Positions 1-9,044 of a stretch of DNA of 64,000 nucleotides are shown here, piece by piece (position 1 is the stretch's first letter; the number at the start of each line of letters is the position of its first letter). The DNA is from Bin5 sp965221345. GTDB lineage: Bacteria > Chloroflexota > Anaerolineae > Caldilineales > Caldilineaceae. A program made the position numbers and the translations under genes. Location: contig CBDCSD010000001.1 of assembly GCA_965221345.1 (NCBI GenBank), positions 1,612,001-1,676,000 of the forward strand. The letters run 5' to 3'. The notes below the pieces were generated by a model that worked only from the letters and a program-made list of their open reading frames with translations, was not told the DNA's origin and did no database searches.

Positions 1-1426
1 GCCTTGCTGATGTTGCGAGAGTTCGACTGTTGAGTTCTTCTGTAGTTCTCCAAATCCACCAAACATATCACAAGTATCGCGGTTCCTAGTTGCAGCAAGA
101 CCATCACGAGCCGGTAACACCGTCAGGTTCGTAGGACAATGTGCATTGTGCAGGGAACCGACCCTCTTTAGACTGTCTCTGACTTTTGCTTGACCCAGGC
201 CGGAAGGGCTGTCATTCAAAGTGCGAAACCTCTTACAATTTATGGCGAATCAGCTATGATCCAGTCTAGAGGTCGGCTGACTATTCATTATCAGCGGTCC
301 ATAGGCAACGCGTATGCCTGCCATCGTCTTGTTGGCCGCGACCCAGCCGGGGCCGGCCCTTGTGCAACTCCATGTCGGCTTTGAAGTCAGGATTCAAGGT
401 TGAAAGAAAAGTTACTGTATTGGTGGGCCGAGGGTTCACACCTCCCACAATTTTCCAGCGGGGGAATGCCACAAAGGGGGTGGTTGCTTAACTCTGCGCT
501 CCTGGCTGGCATTACATCAATTTGTTAATTTACCTGGACTGTACGGCCTGGTAAAGCTCGCTGCCACAATAGCATAACGCGCCCCCAATAAGCAAGGAGT
601 CACAGTTGCCGTCAGCCACCTGTTCCTGCGGTTCGCGCCCTGGAATTTGTGTTCATTCCCACTCTTTCAACCAACCGCCGGAAGCAAAACCGAACCTCTG
701 CAGCGGCTTTCCTTTTGCCAATGGAGGCTAGATTCCATAGTGCTGCTCAGCTTGGGATAAAGGGGGACTATTGGCCCATCTAAAGGGCCCTGAAAGTGAA
801 GGTGTGGTGGGTTGCTGCCAGCAGACTGGCTCCTGCACTGAATAACTGTGCTCTCAACGAGGAAAGGAGAGCCGACTTCCATGTGCTACACAAAACAATA
901 GGTAGCCGACAGGCAACGGCAACGCCTTCGAAATGTGTATTGGCACGACCGGGCAAAGGACGGTCAAGCCGGGGAAGGTCGGCATTCCGCCAGGTTCAGA
1001 CAAACCAAAGAGAGCTTTGCCGATAAAGTTGCTGTCTGGTAAGACAGCGGCCACAAGTCCAGGGCGGCGGAGAACTCAATGCCTGTCCCCCAACGAGTCG
1101 AAAAGGTTGCGAAGCGGGTCGTAGGTCTTAACGACGGAGGGCGGCCAACTTGGAGTTGGCTTATCGGAACAGGTGGATGGTCGATCAGCGGGGTTGATTC
1201 TCAGGCCGGAATCGAAGTTGAAGGTTCAAGTTCCCAGAATCAAGACTGCTAACACAGCTAAACCTTGCGTTAGATCGATCCTTGGTGCGCGCAATAATCT
1301 ATTTTTCTGTGGCAGTATATGGCCGGGGCGTGCCGCAGTCCGATGAGACAGGCGAAAATCAAAGCGCGCCAACCAATATGTCCAGTTGGCACGTTTCTAT
1401 GCTGCTCTCAGCTTCCATACTTGCCG
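1..1426. other. Gene-free left end of window
   Basis: No coding region here can be supported. Open frames are short (under about 80 codons), lack Shine-Dalgarno sites, and their translations show no recognisable domain. Codon choice does not resemble the genes further right. A T-loop-like stretch near 1221 is not accompanied by a cloverleaf. This could be decayed coding sequence or the downstream flank of a gene lying to the left of the window. Confidence 0.5.
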
Positions 1427-3097
1427 CTACTGCTGCTCAACCGGCCAGTTGCGAATTACCCACATGATCTGATGTTCAGGCGGCGGCGGCCAAAGCAGAT
1501 AGACGTCAACCCAGCGGCTCCACAGTACAAGATTGTGGTCGTCATAGCCCAGATCAATGCTCTTGAATTTGATTTTGCCGCCCGTGTCCAATGCGTCACC
1601 ATAACCGTATCCGGGAACATAGACCCTGGTGCGCAGCGGAATGAGTGACGGGTCGACAGCTACTACGCCTTTCCGCATCCGGTCCCCGCTCCGGGTGACC
1701 CCGTACCAAGGAACATTCTGCGAAACACCGGCGGTGGCCGCACTATAGCTCGTGGCCCTCATTCTAATTTTACGCCAGTAGGTAAACTCCTGACCGTCAT
1801 CGTCAATATGAGTCTGGCGAACGATCTTCTGGCCGTACACTCTCACCCTGTCCCGCGGCACTTGCGCTACCCATACGTCTTCAAGTGCACGGTCGACCTC
1901 CAGGCCATCCCTGTAAAGTATCCGATAGCGCCGGCGAGTGATCCCTTCTGCGCCAGGACGGTCTTCGAATGTGTCGATAGGGAGGTCTCGATCTCCCTCC
2001 CATACTGTCTCAAAAGAGGCAACCTCCTCTTCGATAGCAATCCCCTCTCGCACACGGGCGATCTGAATCTGCATGTCCGGATACAGTCTGGCATTCAGAG
2101 GAGGAGAGACTTCGTCAAGGCCGGTAAGACCGACCCCAATCTCCGTCAGCACATCACCCACGGTCTGGCTCTGGGTGCGCGTTTTGTAGAGCAGGCCATC
2201 TGCCAACAGACTGATAGGTGTGCTGCGCCGGATGAGCACCCGAAGTCCGGAACTGACAGGAGTGCCCAGTCTCGGTTGGACTTCATCGCCAAGATAGATC
2301 GTTATCTCGGCATCGCGGAGAGCCTCGCCCACAGTTTCAGCCAGTGTGTGAACGGTATAGGGCATGCCTTCCCCATAGACAGTGAGCCGAACCGATCGGC
2401 TGACTTCAATTTGGAGCGGATCTCGCTCAATCAACTCCCATGCGGGGCCGCTGTAGACCCTTGGATCTCTGGTCCGGCTTAGACCCGATGGCATCGGGTC
2501 ATCCCACCCAAAAGGTTCACCCTGTATGAGCACTTGGTCCCGTGGACTGAAAGGGATTCCTGCATCGTCCATTAACTCGGCAGGAGATTTCGCCCAACTC
2601 GAGACCTGGGTCTCCCGCCCGTCGGCGAAAATATGAAACGGTCGCGGGCGCACCACTGAGACTTGCAAACCTTCTGTGATTCTCGTGTCCAGGTTGTGGG
2701 ATAGCCGCAGGCTTTCTTGAGGCGTCGCCAGGGCTGCAGCACCCGCAGTGGAGGCCGCCGCTTCGCCGACGAGGCCGTGAGTCTGTGTCACTCGTACGGG
2801 AACGCGTGAGCCCTGGACCACCACTTCTTCAATGGCGGCCTCCGGCCCTAGTAGCAGGCCAAAATCGGTAAGCAGATCGCCCACTGCTCGACGGTGCGTC
2901 TGAACTGATTCTGTGACACCGTCAACTTCGATTTCCACTGTGGTTGCTGTCAAGTTCCAAAGCAGCCAGAGCCCAACAATCGCAGCCGTCAACGCTGACA
3001 ACTGTACCAACATCCGAATCTGCCTGGTCGGCCTTCGCCTCTTTGGGCGATTCGCGACAGCAATTTCAGGCCTAATCCGCCGGGTGACAGTAGCCAT
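1427..3097 (-). CDS. DUF348/G5/3D-domain surface protein (YabE/Rpf-like)
   Basis: A 556-residue membrane-anchored wall protein. An Arg/Lys-rich N-terminus is followed by one membrane segment (about residues 28-50). Four DUF348-type repeats follow, each with a short 'v.vDG...' strand and a 'tVgdlL...gi' helix. Then comes a G5-like beta module and a C-terminal 3D domain. The 3D domain carries 'ATSYS', 'AVDPSLIPLRTRVYVPGYG' and 'DTGGKIK...IDL', with the three Asp residues that name the fold. Proteins of this build are thought to act on peptidoglycan, like YabE or resuscitation-promoting factors, outside the membrane. I start at the ATG at 3097 because the frame runs further upstream but only gains low-quality sequence. 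No strong ribosome site is visible. The gene stands alone with long gaps on both sides. Confidence 0.85.
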   Translation of the reverse strand: MATVTRRIRPEIAVANRPKRRRPTRQIRMLVQLSALTAAIVGLWLLWNLTATTVEIEVDGVTESVQTHRRAVGDLLTDFGLLLGPEAAIEEVVVQGSRVPVRVTQTHGLVGEAAASTAGAAALATPQESLRLSHNLDTRITEGLQVSVVRPRPFHIFADGRETQVSSWAKSPAELMDDAGIPFSPRDQVLIQGEPFGWDDPMPSGLSRTRDPRVYSGPAWELIERDPLQIEVSRSVRLTVYGEGMPYTVHTLAETVGEALRDAEITIYLGDEVQPRLGTPVSSGLRVLIRRSTPISLLADGLLYKTRTQSQTVGDVLTEIGVGLTGLDEVSPPLNARLYPDMQIQIARVREGIAIEEEVASFETVWEGDRDLPIDTFEDRPGAEGITRRRYRILYRDGLEVDRALEDVWVAQVPRDRVRVYGQKIVRQTHIDDDGQEFTYWRKIRMRATSYSAATAGVSQNVPWYGVTRSGDRMRKGVVAVDPSLIPLRTRVYVPGYGYGDALDTGGKIKFKSIDLGYDDHNLVLWSRWVDVYLLWPPPPEHQIMWVIRNWPVEQQ

Positions 3098-3805
3098 GGC
3101 ACCATTGTATCCAAAGTTAAGAGTGAATGAAAAAATCCTTGTATTGCCGTTCGTTAATAAGACTGTACCAGGGCCGAAAATGTTCCCCAGTAGGATGAAG
3201 AAATCGTTCGCGATGCTGCCTGGGGCGCGAAAAGTGCGACCTGCCGCAAGGTCTGTCAAGCGTCATTAGGAGGCAACCGGTACAGCGAGGCAAGGAACAA
3301 CCTGCCTTCCTTGACCCAGAATCGCCCGCCGCCGTTGAGCACATTTCCTATCAGGCGACAGACTGCCAGGGTCTCTGAGGTGAAATATAGTGTGATAATG
3401 TCGGTTCCCCTGTTGGGCACAAGCTGGAACCTTTGCCGCACTTCTGTCTCTGCCAGTCAGGAGTGCAATGATAGGCGAGATCGTTCGAGACTGGGTAACG
3501 CGAGAGCACTGGAGTCTGGCCAGTGCGAAATCTCTGGTCTGCTACGCCGAAAGATACGACCACTACGGGGCTGGTGGGGTCTGGTAGGTGAGAGGGAGCG
3601 CAACAAGGTCAGGGGCGCGATATTTTTGACAAGCCAGGCGCGCTGTAGAACTGTCAAGTTGTGCCGAAAACTCCGGCAACAGGAAGAGTCGCTGGCTTTA
3701 GCAGTTCACCCGCGTAGGGCGGTTGCTGTGGCCAGAAAATAGTGGTCGGTTACTTAGGGTGAGCAACAGGAAACTGCCCTGGGGTAGGACTGCAACTCCT
3801 TTCTG
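3098..3805. other. Intergenic region, nothing recognised
   Basis: About 700 bases between two leftward genes. It holds no convincing reading frame, repeat or RNA. The part next to 3097 must contain the promoter of the G5/3D gene, but no clear -35/-10 pair stands out. Confidence 0.4.
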
Positions 3806-5287
3806 TCAGGCCAGCCAATTCATCTCCCGCAACATGGGCCAGCGATAACGCTCTTCCGGCCCAGTATGACGCGCCCACTCCACCAGGATCGGTTCGTCGG
3901 CCCTTTTCTGTGCCATCTTCCGTCGCACATTTTCAGGATCCCAGTCCCGCAATACCTCGTCGCGCAGGTCCTTCAATATCGACCTGCAGCCCAGATCGTC
4001 CGACCGGTCGAACAGTTCTTCAGGGTCCTCCCTGAGATTGAAGAGTTGGGAGGGGTGCTCGTGATAGTGGATGTACTTCCACTCCTCGCGCCGGATCATG
4101 CGATGGTAGGCCCCTTCTGGAGGACCGAATTTGTCGGTACAGTACTCGGAGAATGCCACGTTTTCCCACGCGGGGACCTCGTGCAGCCCCTCGACCTGGG
4201 AAAGGAAGCTGCGGCCGGCTGAGTTTGGCAGCGACGGCGCTTCCATAGCATCCAGCATTGTGACGGCTACATCAAGCGCGCTGACGACCTGCTGACAGCG
4301 TTGTTGCGGTGGAATGCGGCCAGGCCAGCTGAGGATAAGGGGCACGCGCACCGATTCTTCGTAGAACACATGCTTCCAGAAAAGGCCATGCTCGCCCTGC
4401 ATGTCACCATGGTCCGATGTATAGATGATCAGTGTGTTGTCGTCCAACCCGTTTTCGACAAGCGCGTTTAGGATCTGGCCGATCATCGCGTCGGTGCGGT
4501 AGACCAATCCTGCGTAGGCGGCCCGGGCGCGGCGAACCTCACTGTCGTCCATCACCTCGATACCGGTAGACTGGCGCCACCAACGCAGGAAAGGATGCTG
4601 CTCGTCGGCTGGCGGCGAAGACTTGCGCGGCAGAGGCATCGAATCGGCGTAGCGGTCATAGTCCTCCTGGCGGGCGACATAGGGCGGGTGGGGAAGCATC
4701 AGCCCAACCGAAATGCTAAAGGGCTGCTTGAGGAGACCGGCCCGCTTCTGCACTCCCAGCCGATTGAGGCGAGCTATAGTGACGGCGGTAACGTCCTCGT
4801 CATGGACCTGGTAGGCACTTTGACCGGGGCCGGAGCGTTCGAGACTGAGATGATGGGGACCGGCAGTGACACTGAGGATGCCTCGATCGGGGCCTGGGTT
4901 TCCCGGGAAGTTCGCGCCGTGGTCGCCGACGAAACGTGCGGCGTAACCGTGGAGCTGATCCGGCCCGACTGCGTGCATCCGGCCGACTAGCTCTGGCTGA
5001 TAGCCGGCCGCGCCCATGGCGTGGGCGAAGGTCGGTATTCTAGAATCCAGGCCGTGTTCATTTGTCCAGACTTCGTTCTGGTAAGGATGACGCCCGCTGA
5101 GCATCGACATACGGGAAGGAACGCAGATGGGAGAGCAACAGTAAACATTATCAAACATGGCACCGCTGGCAGCGAGGCGGTCGAGGTTGGGCGTATCGAC
5201 GAGGTCATTGCCGTAGCAGCCGGTCACGTGAGGGCTGTGTTGATCAGAGTGAATATATAGGAGGTTGGGACGGTTAGGCTCGTTCAT
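3806..5287 (-). CDS. Sulfatase (Cys-type, formylglycine-dependent)
   Basis: A 493-residue arylsulfatase-family hydrolase that would cleave sulfate esters after conversion of its active-site cysteine to formylglycine. The signature CVPSR lies at Cys55, in the context 'CSPICVPSRMSMLSGR'. The N-terminal metal-binding 'SDQ' is at residues 14-16. The second metal site appears as 'TSDHGDMQGEHGLFWK'. No signal peptide is visible, so a cytoplasmic enzyme is likely. The ATG at 5287 has GGAG six bases upstream. A GTG twelve bases earlier would place that site inside the gene, so I reject it. No maturase (FGE or anSME) gene lies in the window. It resembles choline- or polysaccharide-type sulfatases, but the substrate cannot be told from sequence. 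Confidence 0.93.
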   Translation of the reverse strand: MNEPNRPNLLYIHSDQHSPHVTGCYGNDLVDTPNLDRLAASGAMFDNVYCCSPICVPSRMSMLSGRHPYQNEVWTNEHGLDSRIPTFAHAMGAAGYQPELVGRMHAVGPDQLHGYAARFVGDHGANFPGNPGPDRGILSVTAGPHHLSLERSGPGQSAYQVHDEDVTAVTIARLNRLGVQKRAGLLKQPFSISVGLMLPHPPYVARQEDYDRYADSMPLPRKSSPPADEQHPFLRWWRQSTGIEVMDDSEVRRARAAYAGLVYRTDAMIGQILNALVENGLDDNTLIIYTSDHGDMQGEHGLFWKHVFYEESVRVPLILSWPGRIPPQQRCQQVVSALDVAVTMLDAMEAPSLPNSAGRSFLSQVEGLHEVPAWENVAFSEYCTDKFGPPEGAYHRMIRREEWKYIHYHEHPSQLFNLREDPEELFDRSDDLGCRSILKDLRDEVLRDWDPENVRRKMAQKRADEPILVEWARHTGPEERYRWPMLREMNWLA

Positions 5288-5770
5288 GTCGCGCTCCACT
5301 TGTTGTCTTCCTTCGTGTATGCAATCTTTCCACCCGACCGCGCCCTGCGCGTCTGAATTCCGCTCGAAAGTGAATCACTATTCTTTCCGGACGCACCTAC
5401 ACACCTCTTTAGTATCGTCCAAAGCGATTCAATAAACCGCGGTCCGATATGTGTCGACCGGCGCAGCTAAAATTGCATCCCGTGTCTGACTGCGACCTGG
5501 GCGCTGAGACGGCAGTTGGATCTGCCCTACCGTTTCGAGAATCTGCAATGAAAAGAGTAGCAGCTACGCGCGGGAGAGGCAAGTGCCATAGAGACGATTT
5601 CCCTGATTTCCTGCCGAGCCCCGGCTGCCGCAGTCTGCGAATCCATGCTCGGGCGAGGCGCCAGCAAACCCAGCAGTGACGTACAAGATTTCCAGGATGG
5701 CCCTTGTTTGACAGGGATTTGGCCTGCCACCAACTCTATGTTACGATCATGCCCTCCTTCATCCCACTAA
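5288..5770. other. Intergenic region upstream of the IS701-type element
   Basis: About 480 bases between the divergently placed sulfatase and the insertion sequence. No gene, repeat or RNA recognised. The sulfatase promoter should lie at the left side. Confidence 0.4.
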
Positions 5771-6863
5771 AAAGAATATACTTTTAGGACTTTCGCTAGG
5801 AGGACAGGATCCTGTAAGCTTGAGACATGATTACAAAACAGAAGTATGTCGAATACCTAGTCAGCACGCCGATCAACTACACCTGTACCAATCTGGCTGA
5901 ACATCTGGAAGGCATGAGTCACGATGTAGTCAGCGATTTTCTGAAAAGAGAGCGACTCACAGCCAGGCATCTATGGGAACTGGTGGCAGAACAGATCGAC
6001 GACAGTCCAGACGCTTGCCTGATTATTGACGACAGTGTGCAAGACAAACGCTATTCACGGTCAATCGAGATGGTAAAGCTGCAGTACAGTGGCGCTGAAG
6101 GTGGTCTGGTGCGCGGCATCGGTGTCGTGAATCTGGTTCACACCAGTGGTGAAGATGGCGAGTGTTATCCGATTGATTTCCGCATCTACGCCAAAGAAGC
6201 GGATGGCAAGTCCAAGAACGACCATTTTCAAGAGCTGCTGCTGCGAGCCGTTGGCGCCAAACAGATTCAGGCTAAGACGGTGCTTTTTGATAGTTGGTAT
6301 GGCTCCTGGCGGAACCTGAAGCTGGTTCACCGTCTGGGATTGACCTTTTACACCACACTCAAAGCCAACCGCATGGTCAGTCTGAGCGCAGAAGATGGCT
6401 ATATCCATCTTGATGCCATCGATTGGAACGACGAACGGCTTAGGCATGGCATCATTGTCAAGCTCAAGAAAGTGCCTTTCAAAGTGAGATTGTTCAAGGT
6501 AGTTGCCCTAAACGGCGACATTGACTGGGTCATCACCAATGACCTGGATGAGACCGTGATCACGCAAGTCGCTCAAAACGCGAACGAGTTGCGCTGGCAG
6601 GTCGAAGAATTTCACCGCGAATTGAAGCAACTGACAGGCTCCGCCAAATGCCAATGTCGCAAAGCTCGTTCGCAGCGCAATCACCTCGCTTGCTGTTACC
6701 ATGCTTGGCTTTCATTGAAGGTCCACGCTGCCTTGCTCAACAAAACCATCTATCGCGTTCATACTGACCTGTTCAGCGATTATCTGCGAAACCAACTTCG
6801 CAGCCCGACTATCCCGGCTTTCCAGCCAGCTTAGCGAAAGTCCTAACTTTGTGACTATACTTT
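5771..6863 (+). mobile_element. IS701-type insertion sequence
   Basis: A single-transposase element of about 1.1 kb. A perfect 15-bp inverted repeat, TTAGGACTTTCGCTA, occurs at 5784-5798 and, inverted, at 6832-6846. The right copy overlaps the transposase stop codon. Weaker similarity continues outward ('aaagaatata' at 5771-5780 against 'tatacttt' at 6856-6863). The true outer ends are therefore uncertain by some 15 bases, and no target duplication can be assigned. The transposase appears intact, so the element may still be active. Confidence 0.75.
5827..6834 (+). CDS. IS701/IS4-superfamily transposase
   Basis: A 335-residue DDE transposase that would cut and paste its own element. The N-terminus 'STPINYTCTNLAEHL' and the run 'IIDDSVQDK...QYSG...LVRGIGVVN' match a group common in cyanobacteria and Chloroflexi. 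The first Asp lies in 'IIDDS' and the second in 'VLFDSWYGSWRNL'. The Glu lies in 'RWQVEEFHRELKQLTG', the YREK-like region of the IS4 superfamily. The C-terminal 'CQCRKARSQRNHLACC' is also typical. Length is normal for the group. GGAGG lies about 24 bases before the ATG, too far for a good ribosome site, so translation may be weak, as is usual for transposases. Confidence 0.9.
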   Translation: MITKQKYVEYLVSTPINYTCTNLAEHLEGMSHDVVSDFLKRERLTARHLWELVAEQIDDSPDACLIIDDSVQDKRYSRSIEMVKLQYSGAEGGLVRGIGVVNLVHTSGEDGECYPIDFRIYAKEADGKSKNDHFQELLLRAVGAKQIQAKTVLFDSWYGSWRNLKLVHRLGLTFYTTLKANRMVSLSAEDGYIHLDAIDWNDERLRHGIIVKLKKVPFKVRLFKVVALNGDIDWVITNDLDETVITQVAQNANELRWQVEEFHRELKQLTGSAKCQCRKARSQRNHLACCYHAWLSLKVHAALLNKTIYRVHTDLFSDYLRNQLRSPTIPAFQPA

Positions 6864-7165
6864 CACAAGTTCAGGCAATGCCCGGTTTATCAAGTCAGCG
6901 GCCTGATCGACCGCTCCCGCAAGACAGAAAGCAAGAGTGGGGTCACTACGGTTTTTCCTCTTCACCATTCACTGTGGACTACGAAGAGTTTCTCGAGCGA
7001 CTACAATTCCACTGCCTTAAGCACACGGAGAGGCATAGATTTTTGCAAGTGCCACATTGGATTCGGCGCCTGCCACAAGAAGTCCTATAGACTCGTCCAA
7101 GACAACGTTCCAGCAACAACTCGTGTTAAGAGACTCGGACCAATCAGGAGAGGAGAACAGCAGCC
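6864..7165. other. Short intergenic region between IS and ABC relic
   Basis: About 300 bases with no recognised gene. It should hold the original promoter of the disrupted ABC binding-protein gene that follows. GGAGAGGAG at about 7147-7155 is that gene's ribosome site. Confidence 0.4.
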
Positions 7166-7381
7166 ATGAACAAGCAAAGGATTTCCCGCCGTTGATTCTT
7201 GCAACTCTCAGCAATTGCCACCGCCAGTACCATTGCGGCGGCCTGCTCTCCGAGCGCGCCGGCTCCCGAAGCCGAAAGTCCCCCAGCAGTCCAAAAAGAG
7301 GAAATCTCAATTCCGGCGTCACAGTATGGCGAAGCGCCGATGTTGGCTGACCTGGTCAAAGCGGGCGAATTGCCGCCGGTG
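7166..7381 (+). pseudogene. Dipeptide-type ABC binding protein, N-terminal remnant
   Basis: The first 72 codons of a Tat-exported lipoprotein. The leader reads MNKQRISRR-stop-FLQLSAIATAS, then a lipobox-like AAAC, then a Pro/Ala/Glu-rich spacer and 'YGEAPMLADLVKAGELPPV'. The last motif is typical of the mature start of oligopeptide-binding proteins in this phylum. A TGA at 7193-7195 replaces the residue between the twin arginines and FL. The frame then runs exactly into the left end of the IS3 element at 7382. It is broken twice and cannot give a working protein. A good ribosome site precedes the ATG. The remaining several hundred residues are absent. Confidence 0.85.
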
Positions 7382-7446
7382 TGACCTGCCCCCCAAGAAC
7401 TGGTCCAGGTAATATGTTAGTATTGGGCCGTAGAAAGGGGGAAGAA

Positions 7447-7725
7447 ATGGCCAGGAGGAGACATACGCCAGAGCAGGTGATCAACAAGCTGAGAGAGGCC
7501 GAGGTGGCGATAGCCGAGGGCAGCACAGTGGCTGAGGCCGCCCGCCGGATCGGAGTGACCGAGCAGACCTTCTACCGCTGGCGCAGCGAGTACGGGGGTC
7601 TCAGGATCGACCAGGCCAGGCGCCTGAAGCGTCTGGAGTTGGAGAACAGCCGCCTGAAGAGAGCGGTGGCAGACCTGACGCTGGACAACCAGATCCTGAG
7701 GGAGGCGTCTGAGGGAAACTTCTGA
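7447..7725 (+). CDS. IS3 OrfA (helix-turn-helix, leucine zipper)
   Basis: A 92-residue DNA-binding subunit that recognises the element ends. The helix-turn-helix reads 'STVAEAARRIGVTEQTFYRW'. It is followed by a leucine-zipper region with 'KRLELENSRLKRAVADLTLD'. The ATG has GGGGGA a few bases upstream. The frame ends at TGA 7723-7725, just after a GGGAAAC slippery heptamer, so part of the translation should shift into OrfB and give the active OrfAB transposase. OrfA alone usually acts as a regulator. Confidence 0.93.
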   Translation: MARRRHTPEQVINKLREAEVAIAEGSTVAEAARRIGVTEQTFYRWRSEYGGLRIDQARRLKRLELENSRLKRAVADLTLDNQILREASEGNF

Positions 7726-7764
7726 GCCCTTCACGTCGTCGCCAGTGTGTCGACCACGTGAAGG
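7713..7764 (+). promoter_or_regulatory. Programmed -1 frameshift signal (GGGAAAC plus hairpin)
   Basis: The heptamer GGGAAAC at 7713-7719 falls in register as G GGA AAC in the OrfA frame, the canonical X XXY YYZ form. Eight bases later CCTTCACGT (7728-7736) pairs perfectly with ACGTGAAGG (7756-7764). An inner GTCG/CGAC pairing (7738-7741 with 7751-7754) is separated from it by one C-C mismatch, giving a 13-bp stem with a 9-base loop. The spacing and stem strength are those of known -1 frameshift stimulators. The GTG of OrfB (7758) lies inside the stem. Confidence 0.85.
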
Positions 7765-8582
7765 CGCTCTTTGGGGTTTCGGAGCGACGCGCCTGCAGGG
7801 TGCTGGGTCATCCTCGCTCCACACAGCGATACGAGCCAAGCCCGGTGGACGATGAGAAGGCGCTGACCGAGGAGATCGTGGAGCTGGCCAGTCAGTTCGG
7901 CCGGTACGGTTACCGCAGGATCACCGCCCTTCTGCGGCATCGTGGCTGGCAAGTGAACCACAAGCGAGTGGAGAGGATATGGCGACGTGAAGGGCTGAAG
8001 GTGCCTGTGAAGCAGCCGAAGAGAGGGCGTCTGTGGTTCAATGACGGTTCGTGTGTGCGTCTGCGGCCTGCGTGGAAGGACCATGTGTGGGCCTACGACT
8101 TTGTGCACCTGAGGCTCCATGACGGCACAGGGGTGCGGTTGCTGACCGTCATCGACGAATACAGCAGAGAGTGTCTGGCGATCCGGGCTGCCCGCAGCAT
8201 ACGGTCTGCCGATGTGATAGAGGTGCTGGCCGAGTTGATGGTAACCAGAGGCGTGCCCGACCATATGCGCGCGGACAACGGGCCGGAGTTTACGGCCCGG
8301 GCTGTACGTGAGTGGCTTGGGCGGGTGGGAGCCAGGACGCTCTACATCGAGCCTGGGTCGCCGTGGGAGAACGGCTACATCGAGAGTTTCAACGGGAAGT
8401 TGAGGGACGAACTGCTGGGCAGGGAGGTCTTCTATACGTTGCTGGAGGTGCGTGTGCTGACCGAGCGGTACAGGCGGACTTATAACCAGGTCAGACCGCA
8501 CAGCTCTCTGGGCTACCGGCCGCCGGCGCCTGAGGCCCTCTTGCCTGCCGACCCTGTCCCTGCACTTGTCGGACTAACATAA
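7719..8582 (+). CDS. IS3 OrfB (rve integrase), made as OrfAB by -1 shift
   Basis: The catalytic half of the transposase, 287 residues from the shift point. After the shift the frame reads 'LLSPSRRRQCVDHVKALFGV'. The HTH_21-like part 'YGYRRITALLRHRGWQVNHK' follows. The integrase core has Asp in 'WAYDFVHL', Asp in 'MRADNGPEF' and Glu in 'GYIESFNGKLRDELL', the DDE triad. The C-terminal 'YNQVRPHSSLGYRPP' is typical. A separate GTG start at 7758 is possible and would give 274 residues. OrfAB would be 378 residues, normal for IS3. Everything needed for transposition appears intact. Confidence 0.92.
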   Translation, partial: LLSPSRRRQCVDHVKALFGVSERRACRVLGHPRSTQRYEPSPVDDEKALTEEIVELASQFGRYGYRRITALLRHRGWQVNHKRVERIWRREGLKVPVKQPKRGRLWFNDGSCVRLRPAWKDHVWAYDFVHLRLHDGTGVRLLTVIDEYSRECLAIRAARSIRSADVIEVLAELMVTRGVPDHMRADNGPEFTARAVREWLGRVGARTLYIEPGSPWENGYIESFNGKLRDELLGREVFYTLLEVRVLTERYRRTYNQVRPHSSLGYRPPAPEALLPADPVPALVGLT

Positions 8583-8611
8583 CGGGTGGTACAAACATCG
8601 GGGGCAGGTCA

Positions 8612-8925
8612 GGGCCGCCGGCGCATCCGACGCACGCATCATCTTTCGCCACATGCTGCCCAACGCCTTCAGCCACATTATCGTCGTCTCCACACTGGCC
8701 ATTCCCGGCATGATTCTGGCCGAGACCGCTCTGAGCTTTCTGGGATTAGGCGTCCAGCCGCCTCAGACCAGTTGGGGCGCCCTCTTAAAGCAGGCCCAAC
8801 TGGTAAGTGTCCTCCTTCAACAGCCCTGGCTACTGATCCCTGCTTCCTTCGTCATTGCGGCCGTCCTCACCTTCAACTTTGTCGGCGACGGCCTGCGCGA
8901 CGCTGTCGATCCTTATTCCCTGTGA
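8612..8925 (+). pseudogene. Dipeptide ABC permease (DppC type), C-terminal remnant
   Basis: About 104 codons forming the end of an OppC/DppC-family permease. The EAA loop reads 'RAAGASDARIIFRHMLPN', followed by 'ALSFLGLGVQPPQTSWG' and the closing 'NFVGDGLRDAVDPYSL'. The fold's N-terminal half is missing because the IS3 element abuts it at 8611. Together with the binding-protein remnant on the other side of the IS, this shows that most of the binding-protein gene, the DppB-type gene and half of the DppC-type gene were lost. An internal ATG at 8653 could start a short membrane peptide, but this would not be functional. No ATPase gene follows. Confidence 0.88.
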
Positions 8926-9044
8926 GAGAATTGCAAGAAACTGTCGAACGCCGCTACCGATTCTCGTATTGGGATTCTCAACCGCCGCCACTGCAAAGCC
9001 CTGGCTCCACAGGACCAGTCTTTGCAAATACAGTCATAACAAGA

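Larger units (their letters stand above)
7382..8611 (+). mobile_element. IS3-family insertion sequence, complete
   Basis: A 1230-bp element with two overlapping frames. The left end TGACCTGCCCCC (7382-7393) is repeated inverted at the right end (8600-8611). The match resumes about 20 bases inside each end with ATGTTAGT. The flanks are 'gccgccggtg' on the left and 'gggccgccgg' on the right, which do not form a 3-5 bp target duplication. The left flank is the start of an ABC binding protein and the right flank is the end of a permease. The element therefore bridges a deletion and is not a simple insertion. Confidence 0.93.

Noticed and set aside
1215..1250. T-loop-like ggttcaagttccc, a possible tRNA end
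   Set aside because: No matching acceptor, D or anticodon stems are found around it.
8653..8925. A 90-codon intact small membrane protein
   Set aside because: It is the end of a DppC-type permease. The homology continues upstream of the ATG to the IS border, so it is a remnant.
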